DNA of 64,000 bases, taken from the NCBI GenBank assembly GCA_013146195.2, contig CM028378.1:10097350-10161349 (forward strand), read 5' to 3'. Source of the DNA: Codonopsis lanceolata (taxonomy: Eukaryota; Streptophyta; Magnoliopsida; Asterales; Campanulaceae). Position 1 is the first letter of the stretch; every line of letters begins with the position of its first letter. The position numbers and the translations under genes were made by a program. The notes under the pieces were generated by a model, which saw only the letters and a list, made by a program, of their open reading frames with translations, searched no databases and was not told the origin of the DNA. Positions 43,996 through 56,689 of this stretch are shown here, in pieces.

Positions 43996-45660
43996 TAGCT
44001 AAACAATCAATGTAAGCTGCAGTTCAGTCTCTCCCATTTTGGATTCCAATTCGCCAAACTGTGGTACTTTGATTTCTCCTTCTTTTTTTCCCGATTTGAT
44101 TTCATTATGTTGTTTTTAGGGTTTATTTTGTGTTGCTGATTCTTCAATTTACAACTGAGATTTTGAATTAATGTTTTAGTCCAAAATTTTGATCATCACT
44201 TTCGTCTCAAATTAAGCAAATTTTGTCATGTTTTTTGCTGTGGGTTTTCTATGCATGCTGTTTCATTTGTAGATCCATTGTTGGAATCATATCAACTGTA
44301 ATTCATAAGCCTAGATCTCAGTTTGTAATAGATTAGTGCAACCAAGAATTCAATGTTGATTACGTGATCTCCACGCAATTCATTCTGAGGTAGTGAAGTA
44401 TATAAAAGACAATATTTTTTTTTCACTGGTTGCTTGATCTTTTTCATGCCAAATACTTTATCTTTACCGGCCTATGGTCAACTTCACCATTTAGCTCCTC
44501 GTTTATCTAATGTATTTCCAATTTAGGAATGCGATCTATGGATTACAATGAAGAAGCAAGAACCTCCAGAAAAAGCGAATAATACTCTTCTAGATAACTC
44601 ACCATTTGAGGAATGGATTGATTTGCTGCAGAGCCAGCTTGTCAAAGCCATTATAGAAATAGGCCTTAAATGTAAGAGCTCCCTTCCTTTTGTTTAATAT
44701 CCAATATCCATCCCTTTTATTCATCTTTAAAATTCATAAATCTCTCTCCACGTCACTCATGCTCTCAGATATTATGATGCATACAATATCTGAATTTTTT
44801 TATAGGAGTTCATGACTCCAAACCATTGTTCCAAGTCGATGGCATTGAGAATGGAGAATCATTGGCAACCATGGCTTGCTCGAGTAAAGGAAAAGTGAGC
44901 CCAACATCTTGGATTGCTCGTAACCCCAAAGCTCTAGGCGATAAGGTTGTCGAGGAGTGGGGTAATTATCACCCTTTTGTTCAAGGTAACACCACATCCC
45001 GGTTTTAATTTGTTATTTCAAATTTTATGATTCAATTTCTTACTTTAATTGACTAAGTTATTGCTTCAGTCAATTGGGTTATTAATGTTTTTTTCATATA
45101 TTGGGATGATTTGTTTAGGATGACTATCTTTCATTGGCTTAAATATCAATTTAGTCACTCTACTTTTACCAAAAATTCGTTACTCACTTAACTTTTTCTT
45201 CCTTAATTTAATCACTCTACTTTGAGATTGATGCTAATCGAATGTTTGTAGATGATTCGCGGCTCTCGTTTGACGAACCTAGGGATTTTCAAGAAGGTTA
45301 AGTTTGGTGGACAACAACCTCACGGGATACATACCACAAGGTATGGGCGAGCTTCCCAGGCCAACCTCGAAGTCCTCTCTTTATGGAACAACTCTCTTAC
45401 CGGAACATTGCCACAAAAGTTAGGGCTAAATTCGAAAATGCAAAAGCTCAACGTTAATACACTAAGAAAATCATTAGAGGAAGGAAGTTGTATCTATTTT
45501 GATTAATTTTGAGATCATCATCCATTGATAGAGCTTTTTTTGTCATTTTGAAGATTTTCGTCCAACAAAATGAACATAATTTTGCTTCTTGTTTGTAACT
45601 TTCAGTTTATCTTGTCTTATTTGAAATATGTATTCACAATCAACAGCTTTAACAATTTAT
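43996..45660 (+). pseudogene. Chimeric gene, inverted-repeat copy 1
   Basis: Arm 1 of an inverted repeat. Exon layout inferred from splice sites: non-coding exon ending at about 44055 (donor GTACTTTG); exon 2 at 44527-44671 with MKKQEPPEKANNTLLDNSPF then EEWIDLLQSQLVKAIIEIGL; exon 3 ending WIARNPKALGDKVVEEWGNY, HPFVQ, donor GTAACA (about 44985); exon 4 from 45252 (DDSRLSFDEPRDFQEG, stop). In another frame exon 4 carries DNNLTGYIPQGMGELP and NLEVLSLWNNSLTGTLPQKL, an LRR segment like that of PXY/TDR-type receptor kinases. I do not recognise the family of exons 2-3. Copy 2 has DIMMHMISEF... open across exon 3, where this copy shows a T tract and no such reading, so this copy is the more decayed. 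Its upstream region was cut by the Copia element. Confidence 0.6.
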
Positions 45661-48610
45661 AAATTTGTAATATGTATACATAATTAATAATTATTGATCA
45701 AATTAAAGGTCGGATGCAGGATGGAATTAATTAATTTTACTACCATATGACATTTATTCTCTTCCAAAAAGAAACAAACATCTCTCTTTCACTCAGTAAT
45801 CGATGTATTTTTTATTTTGTAACTCTTAGAGTTTAGCTTTTTAAATTTCAAGTCTTTAATTTAATTTGACTGTTTAGTCAACATCTTAAAAAAATTTCAA
45901 AATGTAGTTTTTTGTGTTTAATGTAAATTAAATATATATATTTGGACTTCCTTTTGATTTAGTTTTTTTTTTTATAAAATGATTTGAATATTGGTTCTCT
46001 AAAAAAATTATGAATTTTATGATGTTACAAAAATGTGGCATATAATCTATCTCTACTATAAAACTGTGAGTTGTCTTTTACAAATTAATATATGAACAAA
46101 ATTAACATTTAATTTAATAAACCATCCACCATTTATTTAAAGACAAAAAAGTAAATTTATCATGATAAAATATAATGTTTACACAAAAATAACCATAGTT
46201 TATTAAATCACTCACTATTAAATAATGTCAAATAAGTAAATTTGTCATATGCTAATCAATTATATAAATAATTTAATAATTATTTGGTCCCTCGACTTGT
46301 ACTTAATTAACTTTAAGTTAGGTCATATCTCTTTAAATTCTATTCATATCGTCTCATATGTCTATTTTTAAGTTTGATTCCACCCTCCTACAACTACTGT
46401 TACAAATGTTGTCCAATATTTTTGAATGAGACAAAAATACTCTTACTAAGATGAGTGACTAAATCTTTATTTGAATCCAAGATATAAGACGGTTTTAATT
46501 TTAAGAATATGTTTGGGCAGACATTTTTAATTAGATGTATACGAAAACTTGTAATTATAAAAAAAACTAAAAATGTAGTGTGTATCGAGATATTAAAAAA
46601 TTTATAGCGTGTTTAGTAATATTGAACAAGCTAAATAAATGAGTTAAGAAATTAAAAGCGTGAAATTAAAATGTAATTCAAGAAGATCAAGAAGACGAAG
46701 AAAAAATGGAGATCCGTTTTGTTGGACATGATAAGAAATTAAAATATACAATTTGCTCAAGAAGACGAAGAAAAATTTGAATTTTGGACTACTACAAACG
46801 TTTTTGTTGGAACTTAAAAACTATCATATTGTCCCTAAATTATAATTTGTACTAACAAATACCTATTTAATTAACTATGTAACTTTGTCCCTAAATTATA
46901 ATTTAGATTTTACTATTTAATTAACCCGTTATGTTCGAAAATTTGAAAATTTAAACCCTCTTAGATTTAGAAATGTATAGACAGTTTTATGTACATAATA
47001 ATGTTAAAGAAAAAGATACATTGGGCAATTTTATTTTGTAAATGGAAACATAACATTATAACAATAAATAAAAATATTTTATTAATATTATCTTCATATG
47101 AATCATTACTATGAATATCTACACATTCTTTTTTTTTTGAATTGCAAAATCAATTATCTCAAAAGAAATAGAGTTATAATTTAATGAGGAACATCTTTGT
47201 ACTTTAAATTCATTCACTTTTATAAGTTTCTCAACTGAAAATAAGAATTCAAAATTGCCTCAATCAAACCATTACTTCCACGCTCTAGCACTCTGAGTAA
47301 CGAATTTCAAACTGACATAAGTGAAGTCTCAAACAACAATGAAAATACGCATTTCAACTGCAAGTTAGTTTATTGTTGACACCGTACAAGCTAACTCAAA
47401 ATCTTTTAACGTATGAGAAATGTCTTAAATGATCATTTAATGCTGACATTTGTGAAGAAATTAGCAACAATTTTTTTCTCAATCATCCCTCAAAAATGAA
47501 ATAATTCCATAATATTAATTATTTGTCAAGTTAGATAATGTTGTTCAACCATAAAAAAGATCAAGGCATTATTAGCACACGTATGTATCCACCAAATCTC
47601 ACTTTGCACCCCAACCTAAGAAGTGTTTCACTTTAATATATACACGTTGTCATTTGTCCAATTTTATTATATTATTTATTATTATTTAGTTACAAATATT
47701 CTTCTTCTCGATCTCTTCTTCTCTAGCTAAGCCACCACTTGTTCTATCACCAATATCAAAACCACCGCCACCAACCACAAAAAAACTGGGTTCCAAACCC
47801 TAAATTCACCTGAATATTTTATTTATTTCCAAAACTAGGTTCCAAACCTTTAACCTATTTCGGTCTTTACTTGTTTACTCGTTTCCATAGGACCTGAAAA
47901 AGTTAGATGAGAGAATCTCTTCAGTCCTCTCCCATGGCTATCAATTTTATTTTCTTCTACTACAACTCATTTGATTTTTCGATTAAAAGAGATTTTCAGC
48001 TACTTGCATCCTTTCAAGTAGTCCCATTCAAAAGTTACATTCTCTCTCTACTAAGTGATTTGACAATAAAGGAGGAAAGCGACTAAGAAGAGAGAAATAT
48101 TCTAATAAAGAAATGCGACTAACAGAAGCTAAAGAGATTTAATTCTACGATTTGAGCAAGGCTAAGGTGAAAGCATTTCTTGGTGGTAGTGATGGTGGTA
48201 GCAGTGAGTTCATGGATAATGACTGTAGTGATTAGGGGCGGTGGTGGTGGCAATTGTAGGGATGACAATGGTGGTTTAGGAGAAATATAATATTATTAGA
48301 TCTTCAAATTTTTAAAAACTCATATGGGCTTGGGTTTAAACCTTCAAATTTTAAGATTAAAAAAAATAATTTGGATTTGTAAATAGTGAAATTTAAAGGT
48401 TGTGTTGGTGTTGGGTTTACAAATGATGAGTTTTGCATATGAGTTAATTTGAAGGAAGAATTAAGGAATAAGAAATTGAAATTAATAAAATTAAATTACA
48501 AATTGATTTTCGGGTTAGTGGTGAAATTTGAGGTGATAGAAGTGGTGATGGTGGTGGTAAGTCTATGAATGATGAGACCGAAGAAAGTGAGGGATACAAA
48601 AGAAATTAAA
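45661..48610. other. AT-rich spacer of the inverted repeat, left part
   Basis: Very AT-rich with no supported coding. It contains a Helitron 5'-like end at 46050. CAAGAAGA(T/C)GAAGAAAA recurs near 46690 and 46760, and ATTGTCCCTAAATTATAATTT-type phrases recur near 46835-46910. Confidence 0.45.
46050..46075 (+). mobile_element. Helitron 5'-like end
   Basis: TCTCTACTATAAAACTGTGA preceded by A matches the conserved 5' start of many plant Helitrons (TCTCTACTAT-type). The partner 3' end in the same orientation was not found in the window's right part, so this may be a truncated element. Confidence 0.5.
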
Positions 48611-48615
48611 TAAAG

Positions 48616-49339
48616 GGAAAATTACACCATTAATCCTTGATCTTTAATAAAGTCCACTAGCAGTCCCTGTACAATGCAAATGAATGCTAGAGACCAAAAA
48701 ATGCAGATTTTGTTCTTCAGAAGTTAGTAGCCCTAACTCTATTACCTTAGCTGATATTATGGGACCATCCTGAAAGTTTGAAGAACTACTAGGAAAAACT
48801 CAAAACTTTGGGGCCTACCTATACCTTTTCTCCTTCTTCCCCAGCCCAGCATAGCGCACTTCCAGTACTTCATTTTCTCCTTATCTACTCTTTTTCGCCC
48901 ACCATCACTTCCTCCTTTTTATCTTTTTTTTTTTCTTAATAAAACTTCATACAATTTAAAGTCATTTTGGGACAATCGTTTCATCCCGGTTTTCATAATT
49001 ACACCAAATGGATATAGGGGTTTCCAAATTTTGAGCCTTAGCCTCGAATTTTTTGTTGACGGGTCAGAAAATGACGAATGTATATGGGGATAATCTAAGC
49101 GGACCTGGATGAAATATGGGATACGTCGATGTACTTGAAGATTGTGACCAGAGATGAAGAAGATGGATGCCGAAGAAGGGAGCAACTTGGTACACTGGTT
49201 CCAAGGAAAGAGCTGTAGGGGGTGTTTAGTTCATCGGATCAGAAGGAGGTGATCAGAGATAGAGCTTGCTAGAGACAAAAAGAGACGAATGGCGTAGATT
49301 TGCGGTTGGTGCTTGGAGAGATTAGTTTTTGCTTGGAAG

Positions 49340-49376
<37 letters not shown>

Positions 49377-49721
49377 TGAAGATGAAGAAGAAAGTCAGAG
49401 CTCGTTAGACCTTGGGAGGGAGACGGCCGCGACCATAGCTGTAGATATAGGACACATTGGTGAGAAGGAGGGGCTGGTCTCCTTGCTGGTGCCATCTTCT
49501 TCTTCCAATTTTGGTTTGCAATTGTTTGTAATTTTCATATCCCTTGTTTTGACGATGTTACAAAAAACACATATTTTTCTAACTTCACATCACTTCAACT
49601 AACAGAGTTAGGGTCAAGGACTATCGGTGTCCAAAATTTGCATTCTTTGGTTTGTGGCGTGCATTTGCATTGTACATGGACTTTCTTAAAGTTCAGGAAC
49701 TAATTAATGATGCAATTTTCC
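48616..49721. mobile_element. Mutator-like (MULE) element with long terminal inverted repeats
   Basis: The left end (48616-48744) and right end (49600-49721) are inverted copies of each other. GGAAAATTACACCATTAATC pairs with GGAAAATTGCATCATTAATT, both continue through AAAGTCCA...GTACAATGCAAATG, and both stop at CCCTAACTCT. TIRs of about 125 bp and a 1.1-kb total fit a non-autonomous MULE. The flanks (TAAATAAA left, TTAATAAA right) are similar but not exact. The interior holds GA dinucleotides (49342-49374) and open frames on both strands (48919-49185 minus, 49300-49602 plus) without a known domain. No transposase. Confidence 0.75.
49342..49374 (+). repeat. (GA)n microsatellite
   Basis: About 16 GA units inside the MULE. 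Confidence 0.9.
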
Positions 49722-50179
49722 TTTTAATAAAATTTTATTTTTATTTTTGGACATTTGTTTTACTTTAAAGTTAATTATGAGACAAAATTTAATTATTTTT
49801 GGATTATTGAAACAATTATTCTTTATTTTTATTACAAACAGATCTTAAATATAGATTAAATGGTTAACTAAATGATAGAATTACAACTAAATCCAACTTT
49901 GCACTCAAGAAAAATGACCAAAATAGTCATCATGTGATATGCACATGTCATTTTATATTAATATTATTAACTCTCATGGATGTGAAGGGGCAAAGTGGAA
50001 CAAATAACAAAATTGTATATGAAAGTGAGACACTTAATTTGTAGGTTAGGGTGCAAGGTGAGATTTAAGTAGATACTTCGCGAGTACGAATCATATTTAG
50101 GCCCCATAAAAATTAGGTCAAAAAAACAAATATCCCATCAAAGTTTCTATCCAGTCTTACTTTAGTTTCATATGATTAA

Positions 50180-50760
50180 TTTAATCAAACTTTTTTTTAA
50201 ACAATGTGAGATATATCTCTTTTATCAAAAGACTTTGATAACAAACATCACTTTCTAACCAATGTATGATACATCTCTTCTATTGGTAATTAGCAATATT
50301 ATTTTTAAAACTAACATCAATTTCTAAGCAATGTGGAATACATCTATTCCATTGGTAATAATAGTAGAATATTTACCAATGTAAGATACATCTCTTGTAA
50401 TAAGAGTGAAAGTCTTTAATTTAAAGACTTTAAAATCTAACTTTTCTTTTTAAACAATGTGAAATATATCTATTTTATTGGTAATAAGAGTAAAAATCTT
50501 TTTTATAAAACTTTTAAAACTAATATTTTTTTCTAAATAATGTAAGATATATATCTTCTATGATGATATGTAGATGTCTTTTATGAAAAGAATTTTAAAA
50601 CCAACATCAATTTATAACTAATAAGACTAATAAGAAAATACATTTCTACAAATATTACCATTAATTTTTTTAATATTACCATTTATTAGAAGATATGTTT
50701 CTTACATTAATTATAAATTGATGTTAGTTTTAAAAGTCATTAGATTAAAAACCTCACCTT
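50180..50760. repeat. Array of ACCAAT...ATTGGT units, mixed orientation
   Basis: Units starting AATGTGAGATA(T/C)ATCTCTT or similar near 50203, 50260, 50329, 50378, 50455 and 50538. The last unit, near 50690, is reversed (AGAAGATATGTTTCTTACAT). It abuts a minus-strand Helitron terminus at 50772. Confidence 0.7.
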
Positions 50761-50771
50761 TTATTACAAAA

Positions 50772-50797
50772 CTAGGTTATACCCAGCGATGCACGGT
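50772..50797 (-). mobile_element. Helitron 3' terminus (minus strand)
   Basis: On the minus strand CCGTGCATCGCTGGGTATAA is followed by CCTAGT: a weakened hairpin, then CTAG at 50772-50775, then T. Compare the intact form at 9600-9630. The element would extend to the right; its 5' end was not found with confidence (a TCTCTATTATAAA at about 52084 is in the other orientation). Confidence 0.6.
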
Positions 50798-50799
50798 TT

Positions 50800-52603
50800 T
50801 AAGATATATTTTTTTCAAAAGTTTTTTATAATTAAAAAAAATCTCAAACTCGTTAAAATTAGGATCTTTTGAAAATTTTAAAATAGGATAAATACTAAAA
50901 TTAATATATGAATAATTAATACAATATAAAAGAAACAGTTTAATTAACTGAATCTATTATCTTATTAAATTATTGCAGAGATGGACGAGTAATATGAATT
51001 TTAAATTTACTTAACCAACTACAATTAACTGGATCAACTTAATTTACTTCAAAATATAAATAAATACTGAAATTAATAGTTTCTTAAATTTATGAATAGT
51101 TAGTAATTTAAAATAGTGAACAACTGAATATTTTCTATCTTAAATTTAAATTAAATAAAACTTGAAATAGTATGAAATTGAATATATTTTTTATAACATG
51201 TTTAAAAATCTATCTGCTTTTATTTATCTATAATTTTAAGATTTTTTTAAAAAAATTTATTACTAATTTTTTATATGTAAAACTTTTATCTATTAACCGA
51301 TTATGGTGTTTGTTTTAGTAATAGTTAATAGATATATTTGAGATAATTTTTTAATCTATTTTCTAAATAATAAAATACATAATTTGAATATATATGTAGC
51401 AAATATTAGGAGATAGCATGATATTAGGAGATTTGATAGAATCTTTAAGTTTGAGATAATGTTTACATAATAAAATATTTATATTAAATCAAAAAATATT
51501 TTTATCTATAAAACTTTGAAATCAAATGTGATAAAATCTTATGCTAAACTAACCGTATAAAATCAAATTAATAAAAAAATTATCAATAACGTTTTATCTA
51601 TAAAACTTTGTAATCAAATGTAATAAAATCTATTTGCAAAAAACATAGCATAAACTAGCAGTAAGATTTATCTTAAACTAACCGTATAAAAATCAAATGA
51701 ATCAACTGTTTTATCTGTTTTTTTAATCTGTAAAACTTTTATTAGTAACTTTTTATAAGAGGGTGACACGTGGAAAAATGAAATTCTTTAAAAAAAATCT
51801 CATTTCACAGGAAGCCGCCACGTGACAGTTGTGGTTTCTGTTTTAGTCATAGTTAATAGATAGATAATTAATAGATTAGTAATTAATAATTAATAAATAT
51901 AGATTAGTAGAACAAATAACATAGAATTATCCTGTGGATAATTAGCCTAAATTAAACATTATGAAAATGAAAAGAGATGAAAATTGAAGAATTTCAGTCA
52001 AATTAAATTTGTATAAATTATATAGGATAAAATATAGTTTAATTAAGTGATATTTCAAACAAATAAAAACAAAATCCTAAATCTCTATTATAAATTTTCT
52101 CGTAAAAGTATATCCTAAATATATTTTATCTTATCAAATTAGATTTAAAATTTTTATCTTAAACTAATCGATTTAAAAAAAAAACTTTTACCATTATGAA
52201 GGTAACACGTGGCAACACAAAACTTTTTAAGACTTTTAGATTCTTACAGCAAGCCGAGATTTTTACAGAAAGCCGTCACGTGGCAGCAGTAACTTTTATT
52301 TTTATAATAGTTATAGATTACCAATAGAAGAGTTGTATTTCACTCCTACATTTTATTATTAATAGATAATAGAAGAGTTTTATCCTACATTTGTTAGAAG
52401 TAATATTAATTGTAAAAAGTTTTTAAATATAAGACTTCTACTATTGACAATAGAAGAAGTTATATATACTATTATTAATATTTATTATTATTAGTTAATT
52501 GTTAGAAAACAAAGAGTTTTTTAGAACCAATACATGAATGTTTTACAATGAAGATTTATCAAAAGGTGGTGAGATAACACAACCTAATGTTTCCTCACCA
52601 ACT

Positions 52604-52610
<7 letters not shown>
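50800..52610. other. AT-rich Helitron-like DNA with four G-boxes
   Basis: No coding. Two related blocks (about 51700-51860 and 52180-52330) each carry a pair of CACGTG sites (51767, 51819; 52206, 52277) and the phrase AAGCCG(C/T)CACGTG. Another group of ACCAAT-type units lies at about 52315-52465. Confidence 0.5.

Positions 52611-52673
<63 letters not shown>
52611..52673. repeat. (TA)n microsatellite
   Basis: About 31 uninterrupted TA units. Confidence 0.95.
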
Positions 52674-52677
<4 letters not shown>

Positions 52678-52929
52678 AGTTCTTAACTGTAAACTTGATT
52701 GGGATCACCTAAAATCTAAATTCACTTATGGATTTTATTACAATTGTGTATAACCTACGTCCGAATAATCTGGTCGCATTTGATAAGTCAAACTTATTTA
52801 AGTTCGTAGTTTCAGTACTTGATAGTACTCCAATTGAAACCTTTTTTTTTTAGAAATGAAACCTTTTTTTTAGGATGGAGTCAATATTAATACAAAGTAC
52901 TTCTGCACAACTGCCACCACTCTTGCTTA

Positions 52930-54915
52930 AATTGAAAAAGTAGTTGATTATGAACACATATTACGAATAAGATGAGATAAACTAAAAGTTACAAACAAGA
53001 AGTAAAATTAAAAGAATAAATCAACTATATATATTTTTTGATGAATCCACATTGACACTAACAAAGCTACTTCTAGTACACAGACCAAATAAACAAGGTT
53101 TAACACAAATTTTGTCACTCAACTTTCAAAAAAAGTTAGTAACATCATTTTACTCAATTTAATCACTCTATTTTGACTTTACAATCAATAAGCTTAGTCA
53201 AACCAATTATGTTCATTATGTTTGACGGAAATCTTCAAAATGACTAAAATACTCTATCAATGGATGATGAAGATCTCAAAATTTAAAAAAAATAGATACA
53301 ACTTCCTTCCTCTAACGATTTTCTGAGTGGATTAACGTCGAGCTTTTGCATTTTCGAATTTAGCCCTAAGTTTTGCAGCAATGTTCCGTTAAGAGAGTTG
53401 TTCCATAAAGAGAGGACCTCGAGGTTGGCCTGGGGAGCTCGCCGATGCCTTGTGGTATGTATCCCGTGAGGATGTTGTCCACAAAACTTAACCTTCTTGA
53501 AAAGCCCTAGGCTCGTCAAACGAGAGCCGCGAATCATCTACAAACATTCGATTAGCATCAATCTCAAAGTAGAGGGATTAAATTAAGGAAGAAAAAGTTA
53601 AGTGAGTATTGAATTTTTGGTAAAAGTAGAGTGACTAAATTGATATTTAAGCCAATGAAAGATAGTCATCCTAAACAAATCACCCCAATATATGATAAAA
53701 ACAATAATAACCCAATTGACTGAAGCAATAACTTAGTCAATTAAAGTAAGAAATTAAATCATAAAATTTGAAATAACAAGTTAAAACTGGGATGTGGTGT
53801 TACCTTGAACAAAAGGGAGATAATTGCCCCACTCCTCGACAACCTTATCGCCTAGAGCTTTGGGGTTACGGGCAATCCAAGATGTTGGGCTCACTTTTCC
53901 TTTACTTGAGCCAGCCATGGTTGCCAATGATCCTCTATTCTCAACGCCATCGGCTTGGAACAATGGTCCGGAGTCATGAGTTCCCATCCGAAATTCAGAT
54001 ATCATATGCATCATAATATCTGAGAGCACGAGTGACGTGGAGAGAGAGTTAGGAATGAAAAAAAGGGATGGATATTGGATATTAAACAAAAGGAAGGGAG
54101 CTCTTTACATTTAAGGCCTATTTCTATAATGGCTTTGACAAACCGGCTCTGCAGTAAATCAATCCATTCCTCAAATGGTGAGTTATCCAGAAGAGTATTA
54201 TTTGGTTTTTCAGGAAGTTCTTGCTTCTTCATTGTAATCCGCAGATCGCATTCCTAAAAGGGAAATATGGTAGAGTTGTCATTAAAAGTATCTATAAGCC
54301 AATAAAGAACTAACAGAAAGTGATCGAAAATGGAAACAAATCTTTTGTATGAACTTGCGACTATGCAGCTTTTGTATCAGGAAGCAATTTTGGAGTGTCA
54401 GTTAGCGAAATTGAACTTGGCATGAAGAAGATCAAGCAACCAGTGAAAAAAAAATACTGTCTTTTATATACTTCACTACCTCGGAATGAATTGCGTGGAG
54501 ATGACGTAATCAACTTCTTGGTTGTACTAATCTATTACAAACTAGAGAGATCTAGGCTTATGAATTACAGTTGATATGATTCCAACAATGGATCTACAAA
54601 TGAAAGAACATGCACAGAAAACCCACAGGCAAAAACATGACAGAATTTGCTTAATTTGAGACGAAAGTGATGATCAAAATTTTGGACTAAAACATTAATT
54701 CAAAATCTCAGTTGTAAATTGAAGAATCGGCAACACAAAATAAACCCTAAAAACAACATAATGAAATCAAATCGGAAAAAAGGAGGAGAAATCGAAGTAC
54801 CACAGTTTGGCGAATTATTGGAATCCAAAATGGGAGAGGCTGAACGGCAGCTTACATTGATTGTTTAGGGGAAGGGTTTATAGGGAGGGCGAGTTTAGCT
54901 ATGCAATAGAAGGGT
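52930..54915 (-). CDS. Chimeric gene, inverted-repeat copy 2 (better preserved)
   Basis: Arm 2, inverted relative to 43996-45660. Layout on the minus strand: TATA box TATATAAAGG (54941-54950), non-coding first exon with donor near 54800, exon 2 with ATG at about 54232 (MKKQELPEKPNNTLLDNSPF, EEWIDLLQSRFVKAIIEIGL), then a short intron to CTCTCAG at about 54030. Exon 3 is open: IMMHMISEFRMGTHDSGPLF, QADGVENRGSLATMAGSSKG, WIARNPKALGDKVVEEWGNY, LPFVQ, donor GTAACACC (about 53803). Exon 4 starts at about 53537 (DDSRLSFDEPRAFQEG, stop), so the predicted protein is about 130 residues. The LRR piece (NLEVLSLWNNSLNGTLLQNL) is read only in another frame. The family of exons 2-3 is unknown to me. An extra ~170 bp near 53040-53220 distinguishes this arm. 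It may be a short expressed gene or a pseudogene. Confidence 0.5.
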
Positions 54916-54940
54916 TATGGAGAATAGCTGATACCAAAGC

Positions 54941-54950
54941 CCTTTATATA
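54941..54950 (-). promoter_or_regulatory. TATA box of chimeric gene copy 2
   Basis: TATATAAAGG on the minus strand, about 30-40 bp before the point where homology to copy 1 and the inferred first exon begin. Position and sequence fit a plant core promoter. Copy 1 has lost this region to the Copia insertion. Confidence 0.5.
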
Positions 54951-55096
54951 GAAGAAGAGAAGGGTCTCGAAGGTGATAGCCATGTGAGTGTGACGTCCTG
55001 TTAGCTGTATAACCTTGTCGGTTGTCACTTATTCACGCAAACCTCATTCATTTTCAACAACCTCCAGTTTTCAGTTTTGGATTTTACCTATTTTTG

Positions 55097-55847
55097 GGCT
55101 CCATTTGTTTTATGGAAAATGACTTCCGGAAAACGTTTTTTCCATTAATTTTTTGATGTTTAGTAGCCTTAGGAAAATATAGTTAAAGTAAAACGTTTTT
55201 CGAGACAACGGAAAATAAATGTTTTTTTTTTCGGAAAATGACTTATGGATTCATTTTCCGTAAATCATTTTCTAAATGTTCGGGTACCCTCCGTCCCCTT
55301 TCACAATTACACATATTTACTTACATACACAATATTTCACTAACAAATAAATTATTTAGAAATATAAATGAAGTTTGTGCACACTATTTATAAATTATAA
55401 TTTTAATAAATAATCACTACGTCCTAAAATTAGTGTCAACTATATTATTTAGATACATCCTAAACATTGTCTATTTTCTATTTTAAAAAGTTCTTTTTCA
55501 TATCAATTATAAATTTTTTTTATTTGTAATTGTGAGATTAAAAAAAGATAAACCTTATTGATTTCATACCACTAGTGATAAATTGAGGGCTGTTAAAGAA
55601 AAACTACTTAAAGTTCAACACTATCTTATATTCAATATGTGCATTAATATTAAAACATATTTTTTGTATTTATTCATATATTGTTTTTTATAACATTTTT
55701 TGTGTGTTTGCAAAACACGCATAAATGTTTTCTGACATATTTTCAAAAGATTTACCAAACATCTGAAGATGAAATCTTTTCATTTTCCGAAAATGATTTT
55801 CCAAAAATCATTTTCTAGAAATGTTTTTCCGTAAAACAAACGGAGCC
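55097..55847. mobile_element. TIR element (GGCTCCGTTTGTTT type), 751 bp
   Basis: Left end GGCTCCATTTGTTTTATGGA; right end, inverted, GGCTCCGTTTGTTTTACGGA. Inside, GGAAAATGA-type phrases recur in both orientations near each end. This is a familiar class of small plant DNA transposon, probably hAT-like and non-autonomous. No clear target duplication and no transposase. Confidence 0.7.
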
Positions 55848-55849
55848 TT

Positions 55850-56680
55850 ACTGCATAGTGTACACTATCAACGAGGTCTTTGTAACAGTTGAATGAGTGA
55901 TCTGTAGCGGCTCAGACTCATTACGGGTATCGTAATTTTTTCGTCCTAAAAAATGACTTTTTTCTATTAAAAAAGAAGCTACTGTAGCGATGGAAAACTT
56001 ATCAAAGTGACTGACCCGAATTTATCCATTTTTTTTTGGTTTACCAAAGGAGTCTCTATACTAAGCCCAAGATTAATCCTGTAAGATGGGTCGGACACAA
56101 GGGCGATTAAACTCTCCCAAATAGTAAATCACGATTTTTTTTCTTCATGTTTTTATGTGAAAGTACCTTTAATTTTTTGAAAAGTTTTTTTTTATTGCAC
56201 ATGAATGTTTTCGACTGTTATTAAATTACCCTTCAACATATTCTTTTAATTTTTTTTCACAGTGAAGATTGTATTTTTTTTTCTTTCCTTACTCTTTTTG
56301 AAAAATCATAACTAATTACAAATAATCAAAATGATTATATTACATTGTCTACAAGAAGTTAAAAAGTATTTTCTTAGTATCAAAATGTTTATATCATACT
56401 CAAGATTTCTAGTTTTATTAAATCTTATTTACGTGAAGAGTTAATATAAAATGACACTCAAACTACATCAACAATTGCATATATTTCCATATATTTGTAA
56501 GTGGTACCCTCAAAACATCGTATTTTCTCTCGTTCTAGGTTATTCAATGATTGAATTATTCTTAGGATGCCTATATCGTGCCGGTCCTTTTAAAAGTAAT
56601 GTCCGTAAGAGGTATGTAACATACAAGACGAACAACCAAATATAGTGGACCATTCTATCCTTATCTTGATCTCTATACTT
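55850..56680. other. No gene recognised
   Basis: AT-rich. A short inverted phrase GCTACTGTAGC lies near 55979. A 64-codon open frame at 56451-56645 has no family pattern. Confidence 0.4.
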
Positions 56681-56689
56681 AAAACGAAA

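Noticed and set aside
52084..52110. Helitron 5' end TCTCTATTATAAA
   Set aside because: It resembles the start motif, but its orientation is opposite to the terminus at 50772 and no partner end was found; the DNA is so AT-rich that chance is a fair explanation.
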